Below are positions 1 through 5,695 of a stretch of DNA of 6,485 bases, piece by piece. Within the stretch, counting starts at the first letter, position 1. The number at the start of each line of letters is the position of its first letter. Where the stretch lies: contig JAJYOO010000140.1 of NCBI GenBank assembly GCA_021796155.1, positions 1 to 6,485 on the forward strand. The letters run 5' to 3'. A program made the translations under genes and the position numbers. The notes under the pieces were generated by a model. It was not told the DNA's origin. It saw only the letters and a program-made list of their open reading frames with translations, and ran no database searches. This DNA comes from Chloroflexota bacterium (GTDB lineage: Bacteria > Chloroflexota > Anaerolineae > Anaerolineales > Villigracilaceae).

Positions 1-3
1 AAA

Positions 4-10
4 AAGGAGA
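4..10 (+). promoter_or_regulatory. Shine-Dalgarno site of the ECF S-component gene
   Basis: AAGGAGA ends 7 to 8 nt before the ATG at 18, which is ideal spacing. It decides the start at 18 over the ATG at 11, which nearly abuts the site and is in another frame. The promoter and any riboswitch of the operon lie upstream of the window. Confidence 0.85.
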
Positions 11-17
11 ATGCAAA

Positions 18-713
18 ATGAAGTTAGTCGATTCAATCAAGAAAGATTTCAATACCGTCACATGGGTTTTGATCCCGGTCGCCATTGCCATCAACGTGGT
101 CATGGGCGAGATTGTTGTCCTGCTCAAACTGCCGATCTATCTCGACTCGATCGGCACGGTGCTGGTTGCGGCTGTGTGCGGGCCGTGGGCCGGCGCGCTG
201 ACCGGCGCGCTTTCGAACACGATCTGGGGCCTGCTGATTGATCCGAACGCGCTGCCCTGGTGGCCCGTCGCCTTGTTCATCGGTTTCGTCGCCGGGTGGT
301 GCGCGAAATTCGGCCTGTTCAAGAACTGGTGGAAGGTCGTCATTACCGGCTTCCTCGTGGCGTTGACTGCTGCGATTGCCTCGACGCCGATTGCCGTTTA
401 CATTTATGGCGGCATCACGGCCAGCGGGTCATCCTTCATCACAGCTTATCTGCTGCAAACCGGACAGGGACTGATCCCCGCCGTTTTCAGCACCAACTTC
501 CTCGTCGAGCCGGTGGACAAAATTTCGACTTCTTTGTTGGCGTTCGCCATCATCCAGGGACTTTCGACGCGCTTCCTGGCGCGCTTCCCGCGCCCGGAGA
601 ATGTTGAGATCGAACAAGGCGCGACCCGCAACCAATTGTTCTACGCGATTGGCATTGTCGTTGTGCTGGTCCTGATCGCGGCTTTCATACTTACCAGGAT
701 TTTGACACAATAA
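18..713 (+). CDS. ECF transporter S component (substrate-binding membrane subunit), substrate unknown
   Basis: This 231-residue protein is the likely substrate-specific S subunit of an energy-coupling-factor importer, a small integral membrane protein that binds a vitamin or related micronutrient outside and releases it inside when driven by EcfT and two ATPases. About six hydrophobic segments are visible (near residues 15-36, 45-66, 80-95, 105-130, 168-185 and 207-229). Residues 40-67 contain YLDSIGT followed by GPWAGALTGALSN, a pattern I associate with ECF S proteins of the riboflavin/vitamin type. Size and topology fit the family. It is the first gene of a cassette with ecfT and both ATPase genes, which strongly supports the role and implies a dedicated (group I) system. 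No substrate-diagnostic motif was recognised, so riboflavin, pyridoxine-type or another ligand all remain open. The last hydrophobic segment beyond residue 207 is an extra C-terminal helix after a charged linker (RPENVEIEQGATR). Confidence 0.8.
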   Translation: MKLVDSIKKDFNTVTWVLIPVAIAINVVMGEIVVLLKLPIYLDSIGTVLVAAVCGPWAGALTGALSNTIWGLLIDPNALPWWPVALFIGFVAGWCAKFGLFKNWWKVVITGFLVALTAAIASTPIAVYIYGGITASGSSFITAYLLQTGQGLIPAVFSTNFLVEPVDKISTSLLAFAIIQGLSTRFLARFPRPENVEIEQGATRNQLFYAIGIVVVLVLIAAFILTRILTQ

Positions 714-719
714 TTTTTG

Positions 720-769
720 CCCTCACCCCTTCACCCCTCTCCCGCTGGGAGAGGGGACGGAGGTGAGGG
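720..769. repeat. Dispersed palindromic repeat between S component and ecfT, carrying the ecfT ribosome binding site
   Basis: This is a nearly perfect two-part hairpin. The outer stem CCCTCACC (720-727) pairs with GGTGAGGG (762-769). The inner stem CCCCTCTCCC (734-743) pairs with GGGAGAGGGG (747-756) across a 3-nt GCT loop. A second, more degraded copy of the same family is at 2387-2428. The right arm contains GGAGGTGA (759-766), a perfect match to the 16S anti-Shine-Dalgarno, 14 nt before the ecfT ATG; GAGGG (765-769) is 11 nt away. It lacks a following T run, so it is not a typical intrinsic terminator. Confidence 0.85.
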
Positions 770-780
770 AAAATTAAAAC

Positions 781-1560
781 ATGCGCGAACGTCTTTCTTT
801 TTACGTCAAACGCGAAAGCTTCCTCCATAATCTCAACCCGCTGACCAAGTTGGTCCTGGCCCTTGGCTTGACGTTGATCGGCTTTTTGAGTCCGTGGTAT
901 TGGACGCCGCTTGCCATTATCTTTTTTATCATCGCCCCGCTAAGTTTTGTCGGAAAAGTTCAACGCGATTTTTTGAATGCAGCCTTTCGCCTCATTCTCC
1001 CTGCAACCGGATTTCTTTTCATCATGCAAGCGCTCTTCCAGCCGGTTGGGAAAACGGAACTGTTCAGCATCTGGTTCCTGCATGTGACGCGCGAGAGTCT
1101 GGCTTATGCTTTCGAAAATGCCACGCGCATCTTTGCGATGGTTTCCTCGTTCACGATTTTTCTGCTGACGACTCATCCCAGCGAATTGATGAGCGATCTC
1201 ACGCATCGCGGCCTGCCGAGCCAGTTTGCCTACGTCATTATTTCCACGATTCAAATCATCCCACAGATGCAAGCCAAGGCGCAGACGATCATCGCCGCAC
1301 AGCGTTCGCGCGGACTCGACACCGAGAGCAGTCTTTTCAAACGCGCCGGCGCGCTGGTGCCGCTGGTCAGCCCGCTGGTCTTTGGCTCCCTGGTCGAAGT
1401 GGAGGAGCGCGCCATCGCCATCGAAGCGCGCGGCTTCACTTCCAGGCATACAAAAACTTCCCTGCGCGAAATCCCCGACAGCAGCTTCGACAAGGCCCTC
1501 CGCTGGATTCTTCTGCTTCTCGTCGTCGCAATCATCGCGGTCAAAATATGGCTATCGTAA
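781..1560 (+). CDS. ecfT: ECF transporter transmembrane coupling subunit EcfT
   Basis: This 259-residue membrane protein is the T subunit, which links the substrate-binding S subunit to the two cytoplasmic ATPases and passes on the ATP-driven motion. The N terminus has the family pattern around residues 16-24 (HNLNPLTKL), then hydrophobic segments to about residue 125. The long cytoplasmic coupling region follows, with the two characteristic Arg-Gly motifs: SRG at 176-178 (in AAQRSRGLD) and ARG at 216-218 (in AIEARGF). These helices dock on the ATPases; the first motif has Ser instead of the usual Ala. A last membrane helix lies near 239-257. The length is typical. Its ribosome binding site lies in the right arm of the palindromic repeat directly upstream, and its last 13 nt overlap the first ATPase gene. 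Confidence 0.9.
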   Translation: MRERLSFYVKRESFLHNLNPLTKLVLALGLTLIGFLSPWYWTPLAIIFFIIAPLSFVGKVQRDFLNAAFRLILPATGFLFIMQALFQPVGKTELFSIWFLHVTRESLAYAFENATRIFAMVSSFTIFLLTTHPSELMSDLTHRGLPSQFAYVIISTIQIIPQMQAKAQTIIAAQRSRGLDTESSLFKRAGALVPLVSPLVFGSLVEVEERAIAIEARGFTSRHTKTSLREIPDSSFDKALRWILLLLVVAIIAVKIWLS

Positions 1561-2441
1561 ATCTCAAAGGCGTTACCTATAAATATCCGCTGACGGAAAC
1601 GCCGGCGCTTTCGAATATCAACCTGAAAATTAACGAGGGCGAGTTCGTCGCCGTGATCGGTCCGAACGGCGCGGGAAAGTCTACGCTGTGTTATACATTA
1701 GCCGGATTCGTTCCGCACTTTTTCAAAGGCGATTTGCAGGGAAGCGTCGAAGTGGCGGGCGTTGAGACAAAAACGTCCACGCTCAGCGATTGGGTGTTGA
1801 ACGTTGGGCTTGCTTTTCAAAACCCGTTCAACCAGATCTCCGGCGCGAAATATACCGTCTACGAAGAGATTGCTTTTGGACTGGAGAATCTTGGCATCCC
1901 GCGCGGCGAAATGAAAGAGCGCGTCGATCAGGCCCTGACGTTGACCGGCATCCGCGATTTAGCCGACCGCTCGCCCTATTCACTTTCCGGCGGACAACAG
2001 CAGCGCGTTGCGCTGACCTCGATCCTGGTCATGCAGCCGAAGGTTCTCGTGCTCGATGAGCCGACTTCACAAATGGACCCGATCGGCACGCGCGAGGTTT
2101 TCGGTGTGATCCGCTCACTGGCCGAACGCGGCATGACCGTGATCATGGCCGAACATAAAGTCGAATGGGTCGCCCAGTTCGCCGACCGCGTGATCGCGTT
2201 GTACGAAGGCAAGCTGATGATGGACGGTAGGCCGGGCGACGTGCTGACGTCCGAACGTCTCGTTGGAAAAGGATACGGCATCTCGCGTTATACGTCCGCG
2301 GCGCGTGAAGCATCAAGGCGCGGTCTATGGCCCAGGAATCGAGAATTGCCCGTCACGCTCGATGAAGCGGTCATGGGATTTGGCGGTTTCCCCCTCCCGC
2401 GGGGAGAGGGGCAAGGGGTGAGGGGAAAAGGTCGCAAATGA
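1548..2441 (+). CDS. ecfA: ECF transporter ATPase subunit, first of the pair (canonical signature)
   Basis: This 297-residue cytoplasmic ABC ATPase powers the importer. All catalytic motifs are present: Walker A GPNGAGKST at 38-46, Q-loop FQNPFNQ at 90-96, signature LSGGQ at 146-150, Walker B VLVLDEPT at 166-173 with catalytic Glu171, D-loop SQMDP at 174-178 and switch His203 in AEHK. The ATG at 1548 gives the natural ABC N terminus (MAIVNLKGVTYKY). In-frame sequence upstream is only a shadow of ecfT. The start lies inside the last codons of ecfT and has at best a weak GCGG site, so translational coupling is likely. After the ATPase domain come about 45 residues without recognisable similarity. 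The last 17 (from FPLPRGEGQGVRG at about 281) are encoded by a dispersed palindromic repeat. The stop overlaps the next start as ATGA. Whether it corresponds to EcfA1 or EcfA2 of other systems is not decidable by eye. Confidence 0.9.
   Translation: MAIVNLKGVTYKYPLTETPALSNINLKINEGEFVAVIGPNGAGKSTLCYTLAGFVPHFFKGDLQGSVEVAGVETKTSTLSDWVLNVGLAFQNPFNQISGAKYTVYEEIAFGLENLGIPRGEMKERVDQALTLTGIRDLADRSPYSLSGGQQQRVALTSILVMQPKVLVLDEPTSQMDPIGTREVFGVIRSLAERGMTVIMAEHKVEWVAQFADRVIALYEGKLMMDGRPGDVLTSERLVGKGYGISRYTSAAREASRRGLWPRNRELPVTLDEAVMGFGGFPLPRGEGQGVRGKGRK
2387..2428. repeat. Second copy of the CCCTC/GAGGG palindromic repeat, inside the end of the first ATPase gene
   Basis: The outer arms TTTCCCC (2387-2393) and GGGGAAA (2422-2428) are complementary. 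Between them lie CCCTCCC, a GC centre, GGGGAGAGGGG and GGGGTGAGGGG. The right half matches the right arm of the 720-769 repeat (GGGAGAGGGG, then GGTGAGGG), while the left half has lost several bases. It is read in frame as PLPRGEGQGVRG and ends 9 nt before the start of the second ATPase gene. Its G-rich right arm and the following AAGG (2428-2431) are the only ribosome-binding candidates for that gene. Confidence 0.8.
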
Positions 2442-3235
2442 AGATCGAGATCAAAGACCTGCATTACACCTATCCGGCTGGTGTGGAAGCATTGCGCGGC
2501 GTTTCGCTGACGATTGATTCAGGCGAACAAGTTGCCATGGTTGGACAAAACGGATCGGGCAAGACAACACTCGTCAAACATTTGAATGGTTTACTGCAGC
2601 CCACGTCCGGGTCCGTGTTGATCGGCGATTTGGACACGAAGAAAGTTCCCGTTGCAAAACTGGCCGTTCACGTTGGTTATGTTTTTCAAAACCCGGATGA
2701 ACAATTATTCTGCCGGACGATTCACGAAGAAGTCGCATTCGGGCCGCGCAATCTGGGATTTGATGCGTCGAAAATTGAAAGTCTGGTTGCCGATGCGCTG
2801 AATCTGGTTGAGCTAAGCAGCAGGAAAGAAACCAATCCTTACGACCTCTCACCCACCTGGCGTAAGATGGTCGCGCTGGCATCCATCATTTCAATGGACA
2901 CATCCATTGTGATCCTCGATGAGCCGACCACCGGCCAGGACGCGGTCAATGTGGCGCGCATCGCGCATGTGGTCGCGGAACTGCGCAAGCGCGGCAAGAC
3001 GGTCATTACCATCACACACGATATTGACTTTTGCGCCGAGAATTTCGAGCGCGTGATCGCGTTGTCGCAGGGAAAAATTTTGCTGGACGGCCCCGCTGGT
3101 TCCGTGCTCGGGCAGGGAGAGATTCTCGCCCAAACGTACGTTGACCCGCCGCAACTGACACGCCTTGGCAAGCGGCTGGGACTCAAAAAGACAGTGCGAA
3201 ATCAGGAAGAGTTTTTATCGGCGTTGAAGAGCTAA
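2438..3235 (+). CDS. ecfA: ECF transporter ATPase subunit, second of the pair (non-canonical LSPTW signature)
   Basis: This 265-residue ABC ATPase is the expected partner of the first ATPase in a heterodimer under EcfT. Walker A GQNGSGKTT lies at 36-44, the Q-loop FQNPDEQ at 83-89 (typical of ECF ATPases), Walker B IVILDEPT at 157-164 with Glu162, and switch His194 in ITHD. The signature is unusual: LSPTWRK at 137-143 instead of LSGGQ-x-R. The site formed by the first ATPase's Walker A and this signature may therefore bind ATP but work differently from the opposite site. The D-loop is TGQDA instead of the usual S/G-x-x-D-P. The gene starts at the ATGA overlap with the preceding gene. The C terminus (about 215-265) resembles the accessory region of ECF ATPases. 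The reading frame is intact and the product looks functional. Confidence 0.9.
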   Translation: MKIEIKDLHYTYPAGVEALRGVSLTIDSGEQVAMVGQNGSGKTTLVKHLNGLLQPTSGSVLIGDLDTKKVPVAKLAVHVGYVFQNPDEQLFCRTIHEEVAFGPRNLGFDASKIESLVADALNLVELSSRKETNPYDLSPTWRKMVALASIISMDTSIVILDEPTTGQDAVNVARIAHVVAELRKRGKTVITITHDIDFCAENFERVIALSQGKILLDGPAGSVLGQGEILAQTYVDPPQLTRLGKRLGLKKTVRNQEEFLSALKS

Positions 3236-3255
3236 GGCTGCATCCAAATTCAAAA

Positions 3256-3360
3256 ATCAGATGTCGTTGCGAAGCGGTGTTCTCCCGCTGAAGCAATCTC
3301 CTTTTCAAAGAGGGAGATTGCTTCGTCGTCGCCATGCTCCTCCTCGCAACGACACCTGAT
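3256..3360. repeat. Long imperfect inverted repeat between convergent genes; possible two-way terminator
   Basis: The outer arms 3256-3271 (ATCAGATGTCGTTGCG) and 3345-3360 (CGCAACGACACCTGAT) pair over 16 bp with one mismatch. The inner arms GAAGCAATCTCC (3290-3301) and GGAGATTGCTTC (3313-3324) pair perfectly over 12 bp. The sequence belongs to a type of dispersed element (GTCGTTGCGA ... GAAGCAATCTC) that I recall as common between genes in several environmental bacterial groups. It lies between the end of the second ATPase gene and the end of the PPC gene, so it could stop transcription from both sides, but it has no clear T tract. The remaining bases of 3236-3386 hold nothing else I can support. 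Confidence 0.8.
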
Positions 3361-3386
3361 GTATTATTTCGAACACAGAAACTCTG

Positions 3387-3785
3387 CTACTTCTTGTATA
3401 CAACCAACTCCTCATAGCCCGAATCGTTTTCCGATACTTCACGTTTATAAATCACATCTTCAAACACGGCCAGGACAATCTCCGCGGTTGTGTAAATCTT
3501 GCAGCCCGGCACGAGATGTCCGCCGGTGGTCTTGCCATCTTCATCTGAAATGGAAATATGTAAATGTGAACCGTTGGTCGAGACCGTCCCGGTCAATGAG
3601 ACGATCTCAAAGTAGCCTTCGTAATCATTATAAAAATCGCGATCAGCGAGACGTAATGTGGCGTGCGTCAGGCTTCCGACCGAACAAAGCACACAACCGG
3701 CTTCGATCTTTTTCTCGGAAACAAGGCGTTCGATCTCACTGAACAAGTCCTGGCCGGGTTTCGAGCGAAAAGTATAAGTCAGCAT
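3387..3785 (-). CDS. PPC/DUF296 domain protein
   Basis: This 132-residue protein consists almost wholly of one PPC (plant and prokaryote conserved, DUF296) domain. The hallmark lies in the second half: GSHLHISISD at 72-81, GGHLVPG at 88-94 and TTAEIV at 99-104. His74, His76 and His90 are the conserved histidines that may form a metal or ligand site. The N-terminal part carries the GCVLCSVGSLTHATLR stretch at 30-45, also typical. In bacteria the domain forms small cytoplasmic oligomers and its role is not established. In plants it is linked to AT-hook DNA-binding proteins, but no AT-hook is present here. The start at 3785 is supported by AGGAGA (3796-3791), 5 nt upstream. It follows the DUF4173 gene on the same strand after a terminator-like hairpin, so it may depend on read-through or on an unseen promoter. 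Confidence 0.88.
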   Translation of the reverse strand: MLTYTFRSKPGQDLFSEIERLVSEKKIEAGCVLCSVGSLTHATLRLADRDFYNDYEGYFEIVSLTGTVSTNGSHLHISISDEDGKTTGGHLVPGCKIYTTAEIVLAVFEDVIYKREVSENDSGYEELVVYKK

Positions 3786-3799
3786 AATCGTCTCCTACA

Positions 3800-3840
3800 A
3801 AATTATAAAAGGGAAGTGCGCCGAGAGGCGCACTTCTTTG
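3800..3840 (-). terminator. Intrinsic terminator of the DUF4173 gene
   Basis: GAAGTGCGCC (3813-3822) and GGCGCACTTC (3827-3836) form a perfect 10-bp stem with a 4-nt loop. Read on the - strand, the stem is followed by CCTTTTATAATTTT, and the stop codon of the DUF4173 gene lies a few bases before it. On the + strand the stem is followed only by TTTG, so the orientation fits the - strand gene. The T tract also contains TATAAT, but no -35 box lies 17 nt upstream of it. Confidence 0.8.
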
Positions 3841-5412
3841 CTAATCATTACCACGATAACATCCGTACAAAACGTTTCCAGGCGTGAGAAATTCCGGTTG
3901 ATCGTTTACGATACGATACTGCGTCAATTGACCCTGTACTTTCTCCAAAGCTGTTTCTGCCTGCCATTGAATGAAAGTGAAAGAGCGCCAGTCTGTACTT
4001 GACCGACTCGAATCGGATTGCAAACGACAAAAAAGGACAGCGCCAACCGCGTCACGCGTCAAGCCAGGGTAGGATGAGGATTGATAGATATCCACCAACA
4101 CAGGAACCGAATCAGTCGAGAGCGAAACCAAATAAGGCACATCCAATCCCTTGCCCTGCGTCGCACGCCAGACGTTTTGCCTCACAATAAATCCGTCCAC
4201 GTTGAGGAGGCTGAGAGAAATTGCAAATCCAAGAGATGCCATCAAGATGGCAAAAGCCATGAAGCGTTCGCGTCGCAGAACTTCCAACACAACGGCCGCG
4301 CCCAGCAACAAGCCAATCCAGATCAATGCCACGTGGGTATAAGTCCGCAATCGGGAAAAGCCATAGGCAGTTTCATAAAGATATAAACGCTGATAGGCAG
4401 ACACAAGCATGACGATCACCAGCGCAACGACAACCGCACTCAGCCCGGAATAAATGCGGTGCTGCGTCTCATTTTCCCGACGAGTAATGGCGCCCAGTCC
4501 AAGGATCATGAGCAAGCTGAAAAAGGCAACTGTCACCAATTCGCCAAAACCGCGGCGCGCATATTCTGAATATGTAAAACCTTGGATATTGATATTCGCC
4601 TGTCCGCCGAAGAAATATCGGAACTGCACAATAACGAATGCGGCGAACAAAATGATCACACTGCCAAGCACAATCGTCGTTTCTGTAAAACCAAGGAATG
4701 GAGAAAGGAACGGTTTCTCCTCGCCAACCAGCTTTTCATCCATGCTCTGTGACGCGGCGTGGAGAAAAGTCCCAGCCAGCAGATACGCAATGAACAGGAT
4801 GTAACAGAAACGGAAAATGTATTCGGGAAGTTTTTCGAGATTGAAGAACAGTTTTAGAAACGAATTGAGTTCATTACTGAAGATGGTGTCCGCTGAAGCG
4901 AGCAAGGCGGCGAAGATTGCCACGATGGGAAGCGCGATCAGGATGCCGCGCACGATGGGCCAGGGATTGATCCTCGAACGCGTCACGCCGCTTTCCTTTT
5001 GTTCACTTCGAACTTCGGAGTTAAAAATGACTGGACGTGCGACCATGCTCCCGATGAGTTTGAGAAAGCCAGTGAAATAATCGGCCATGCCATATCGAAA
5101 CCAGCGTCCGCCGAGGAAGGTGACGGCAAGCACGCCCATCAGGAAAAGCGTGAACACGACGCCGAAGAAAACAGTCATCGGTTCGGCGCGGACGAAGGTG
5201 ATGGCCGCAAAAAATAAAATCAACGGAATCAGCCACAACGTCCCGCGCGCCGCGTGCTTTTGATCCATCCACAAAAGAAGAAATCCGCCGACAAGGCAAA
5301 GCACGGTAAAGATCGCAAAGTTGATCCCGAAAGATTGACGCCAGAAAAGGAAATCGAACAGCCAGCCTAACACAATGACAGTGATCCAGAGCAGGTTCAG
5401 TTTTTTCTTCAT
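3841..5412 (-). CDS. DUF4173 (DUF4153-like) polytopic membrane protein
   Basis: This 523-residue membrane protein has about ten to eleven hydrophobic segments (approximately 6-24, 28-48, 58-76, 78-100, 152-173, 198-218, 243-265, 290-310, 321-340, 358-378 and 384-403), then a soluble C-terminal part of about 110 residues. Recognisable DUF4173 motifs are GFTYSEYARRGFGEL at 278-292, YGFSRLRTYTH at 350-360, LNVDGFIVRQN at 403-413 and LDVPYLVSLSTDSVPVLV at 423-440. No molecular function is established for the family. A cytosolic loop near 131-150 is charged. The start at 5412 (MKKKLNLLW) is preferred because GGGAGA lies 6 nt upstream and lysines followed by a membrane helix make a natural N terminus. 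An in-frame TTG at 5472 would add 20 unlikely residues. A weak promoter lies upstream and a terminator follows the stop directly, so the gene is probably transcribed alone. Confidence 0.85.
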   Translation of the reverse strand: MKKKLNLLWITVIVLGWLFDFLFWRQSFGINFAIFTVLCLVGGFLLLWMDQKHAARGTLWLIPLILFFAAITFVRAEPMTVFFGVVFTLFLMGVLAVTFLGGRWFRYGMADYFTGFLKLIGSMVARPVIFNSEVRSEQKESGVTRSRINPWPIVRGILIALPIVAIFAALLASADTIFSNELNSFLKLFFNLEKLPEYIFRFCYILFIAYLLAGTFLHAASQSMDEKLVGEEKPFLSPFLGFTETTIVLGSVIILFAAFVIVQFRYFFGGQANINIQGFTYSEYARRGFGELVTVAFFSLLMILGLGAITRRENETQHRIYSGLSAVVVALVIVMLVSAYQRLYLYETAYGFSRLRTYTHVALIWIGLLLGAAVVLEVLRRERFMAFAILMASLGFAISLSLLNVDGFIVRQNVWRATQGKGLDVPYLVSLSTDSVPVLVDIYQSSSYPGLTRDAVGAVLFCRLQSDSSRSSTDWRSFTFIQWQAETALEKVQGQLTQYRIVNDQPEFLTPGNVLYGCYRGND

Positions 5413-5472
5413 GATTGTCTCCCAAATGGGTTTACCGCAGGATAGCATTGCGTCCCTTGCAAAGTTTATCAA

Positions 5473-5501
5473 ATCCTATCATCATTTTTTATCAATTACA
5501 A
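5473..5501 (-). promoter_or_regulatory. Possible promoter of the DUF4173 gene
   Basis: On the - strand TTGTAA (5501-5496) and TAGGAT (5478-5473) are separated by 17 nt in an AT-rich stretch, about 60 nt before the start at 5412. Each box matches four of six consensus positions. This is only a plausible candidate. Confidence 0.35.
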
Positions 5502-5526
5502 TTTCTTTAGAAAGTAATTCGGCCTA

Positions 5527-5555
5527 TTGACATCCGATTAAAGGTATGCGATACT
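5527..5555 (+). promoter_or_regulatory. Strong sigma-70-type promoter of the small transcript
   Basis: A perfect -35 box TTGACA (5527-5532) is followed after exactly 17 nt by GATACT (5550-5555), which matches TATAAT at four positions. Transcription would begin near 5561-5563 and run into the strong ribosome binding site, small ORF and hairpins at 5606-5727. It points away from the DUF4173 gene. Confidence 0.7.
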
Positions 5556-5605
5556 CCTGCCATCATTCGAGCGGGGATCACAATTTGAATCGCCATCCTA
5601 TAGAA

Positions 5606-5614
5606 AGGAGGAGG
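5606..5614 (+). promoter_or_regulatory. Very strong Shine-Dalgarno of the 18-codon ORF
   Basis: AGGAGGAGG, followed by TGATG, gives two overlapping sites. The first AGGAGG (5606-5611) stands 5 nt before the ATG at 5617. The second, GGAGGTGAT (5610-5618), stands about 8 nt before the in-frame ATG at 5626. Bases 5608-5614 and 5616-5619 are complementary to 5657-5667 at the end of the small ORF. Confidence 0.75.
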
Positions 5615-5616
5615 TG

Positions 5617-5673
5617 ATGTCCAACATGGATAGTAGTATCAGACTCAGCGCTGCGGCATCCCTCCTCAAGTAA
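5617..5673 (+). CDS. Candidate 18-residue small protein or leader peptide
   Basis: The frame reads MSNMDSSIRLSAAASLLK and stops at TAA. An internal ATG at 5626 would give 15 residues. It has no similarity I recognise, and no hydrophobic stretch long enough for a membrane peptide; the C-terminal half (LSAAASLL) is mildly apolar. Support comes only from context: a near-consensus promoter 62 nt upstream, one of the strongest ribosome binding sites in the window, and a terminator-like hairpin 22 nt after the stop. The last codons lie in the left arm and loop of an 11-bp hairpin, so a translating ribosome would affect RNA folding, as in leader peptides of attenuators. There is no run of one rare amino acid codon that would name an effector; five of 18 residues are Ser. 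It could instead be a non-coding RNA whose ORF is accidental. Confidence 0.5.
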   Translation: MSNMDSSIRLSAAASLLK

Positions 5674-5690
5674 GCGGATTGCCGCAGCGC
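5648..5690 (+). other. Hairpin overlapping the end of the small ORF
   Basis: GCGCTGCGGCA (5648-5658) and TGCCGCAGCGC (5680-5690) are perfect complements over 11 bp. TCC (5659-5661) and GGA (5676-5678) can extend the stem past a bulged T. The loop holds the last codons and the stop of the small ORF. The left arm competes for pairing with the small ORF's start region and with the left arm of the terminator. Confidence 0.75.
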
Positions 5691-5695
5691 GCTAC

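Noticed and set aside
11..241. 76-codon frame from ATG 11
   Set aside because: It overlaps the S component in another frame, its start abuts the Shine-Dalgarno, and the protein is Arg/His-rich without a domain.
720..769. Palindromic repeat as an intrinsic terminator inside the ECF operon
   Set aside because: The stem is strong but is followed by AAATTAAAAC rather than a T run, and the next gene of the operon starts 11 nt later.
940..1449. 169-codon - strand frame inside ecfT
   Set aside because: Antisense to a gene with clear EcfT motifs; its composition is shadow-like and no family is recognisable.
894..1547. Long upstream in-frame extension of the first ATPase
   Set aside because: It lies inside ecfT in another frame and has no ABC similarity; the ABC domain starts naturally at MAIVNLKGV, ATG 1548.
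3256..3360. CRISPR array or tRNA-like element
   Set aside because: There are no regularly spaced direct repeats and no cloverleaf or anticodon arm; it is a single large inverted repeat.
3359..3742. 127-codon + strand frame opposite the PPC gene
   Set aside because: It is antisense to a well-supported PPC/DUF296 gene, rich in Arg and Ser with no domain, and lacks a ribosome binding site. It is a shadow frame.
3802..3807. TATAAT on the - strand as a promoter for the PPC gene
   Set aside because: It lies in the T tract of the terminator, and the sequence 17 nt upstream (CGCCTC) is not a -35 box.
5413..5472. TTG start that would lengthen the DUF4173 protein by 20 residues
   Set aside because: The extension lacks a ribosome binding site and family similarity, while ATG 5412 has GGGAGA 6 nt upstream.
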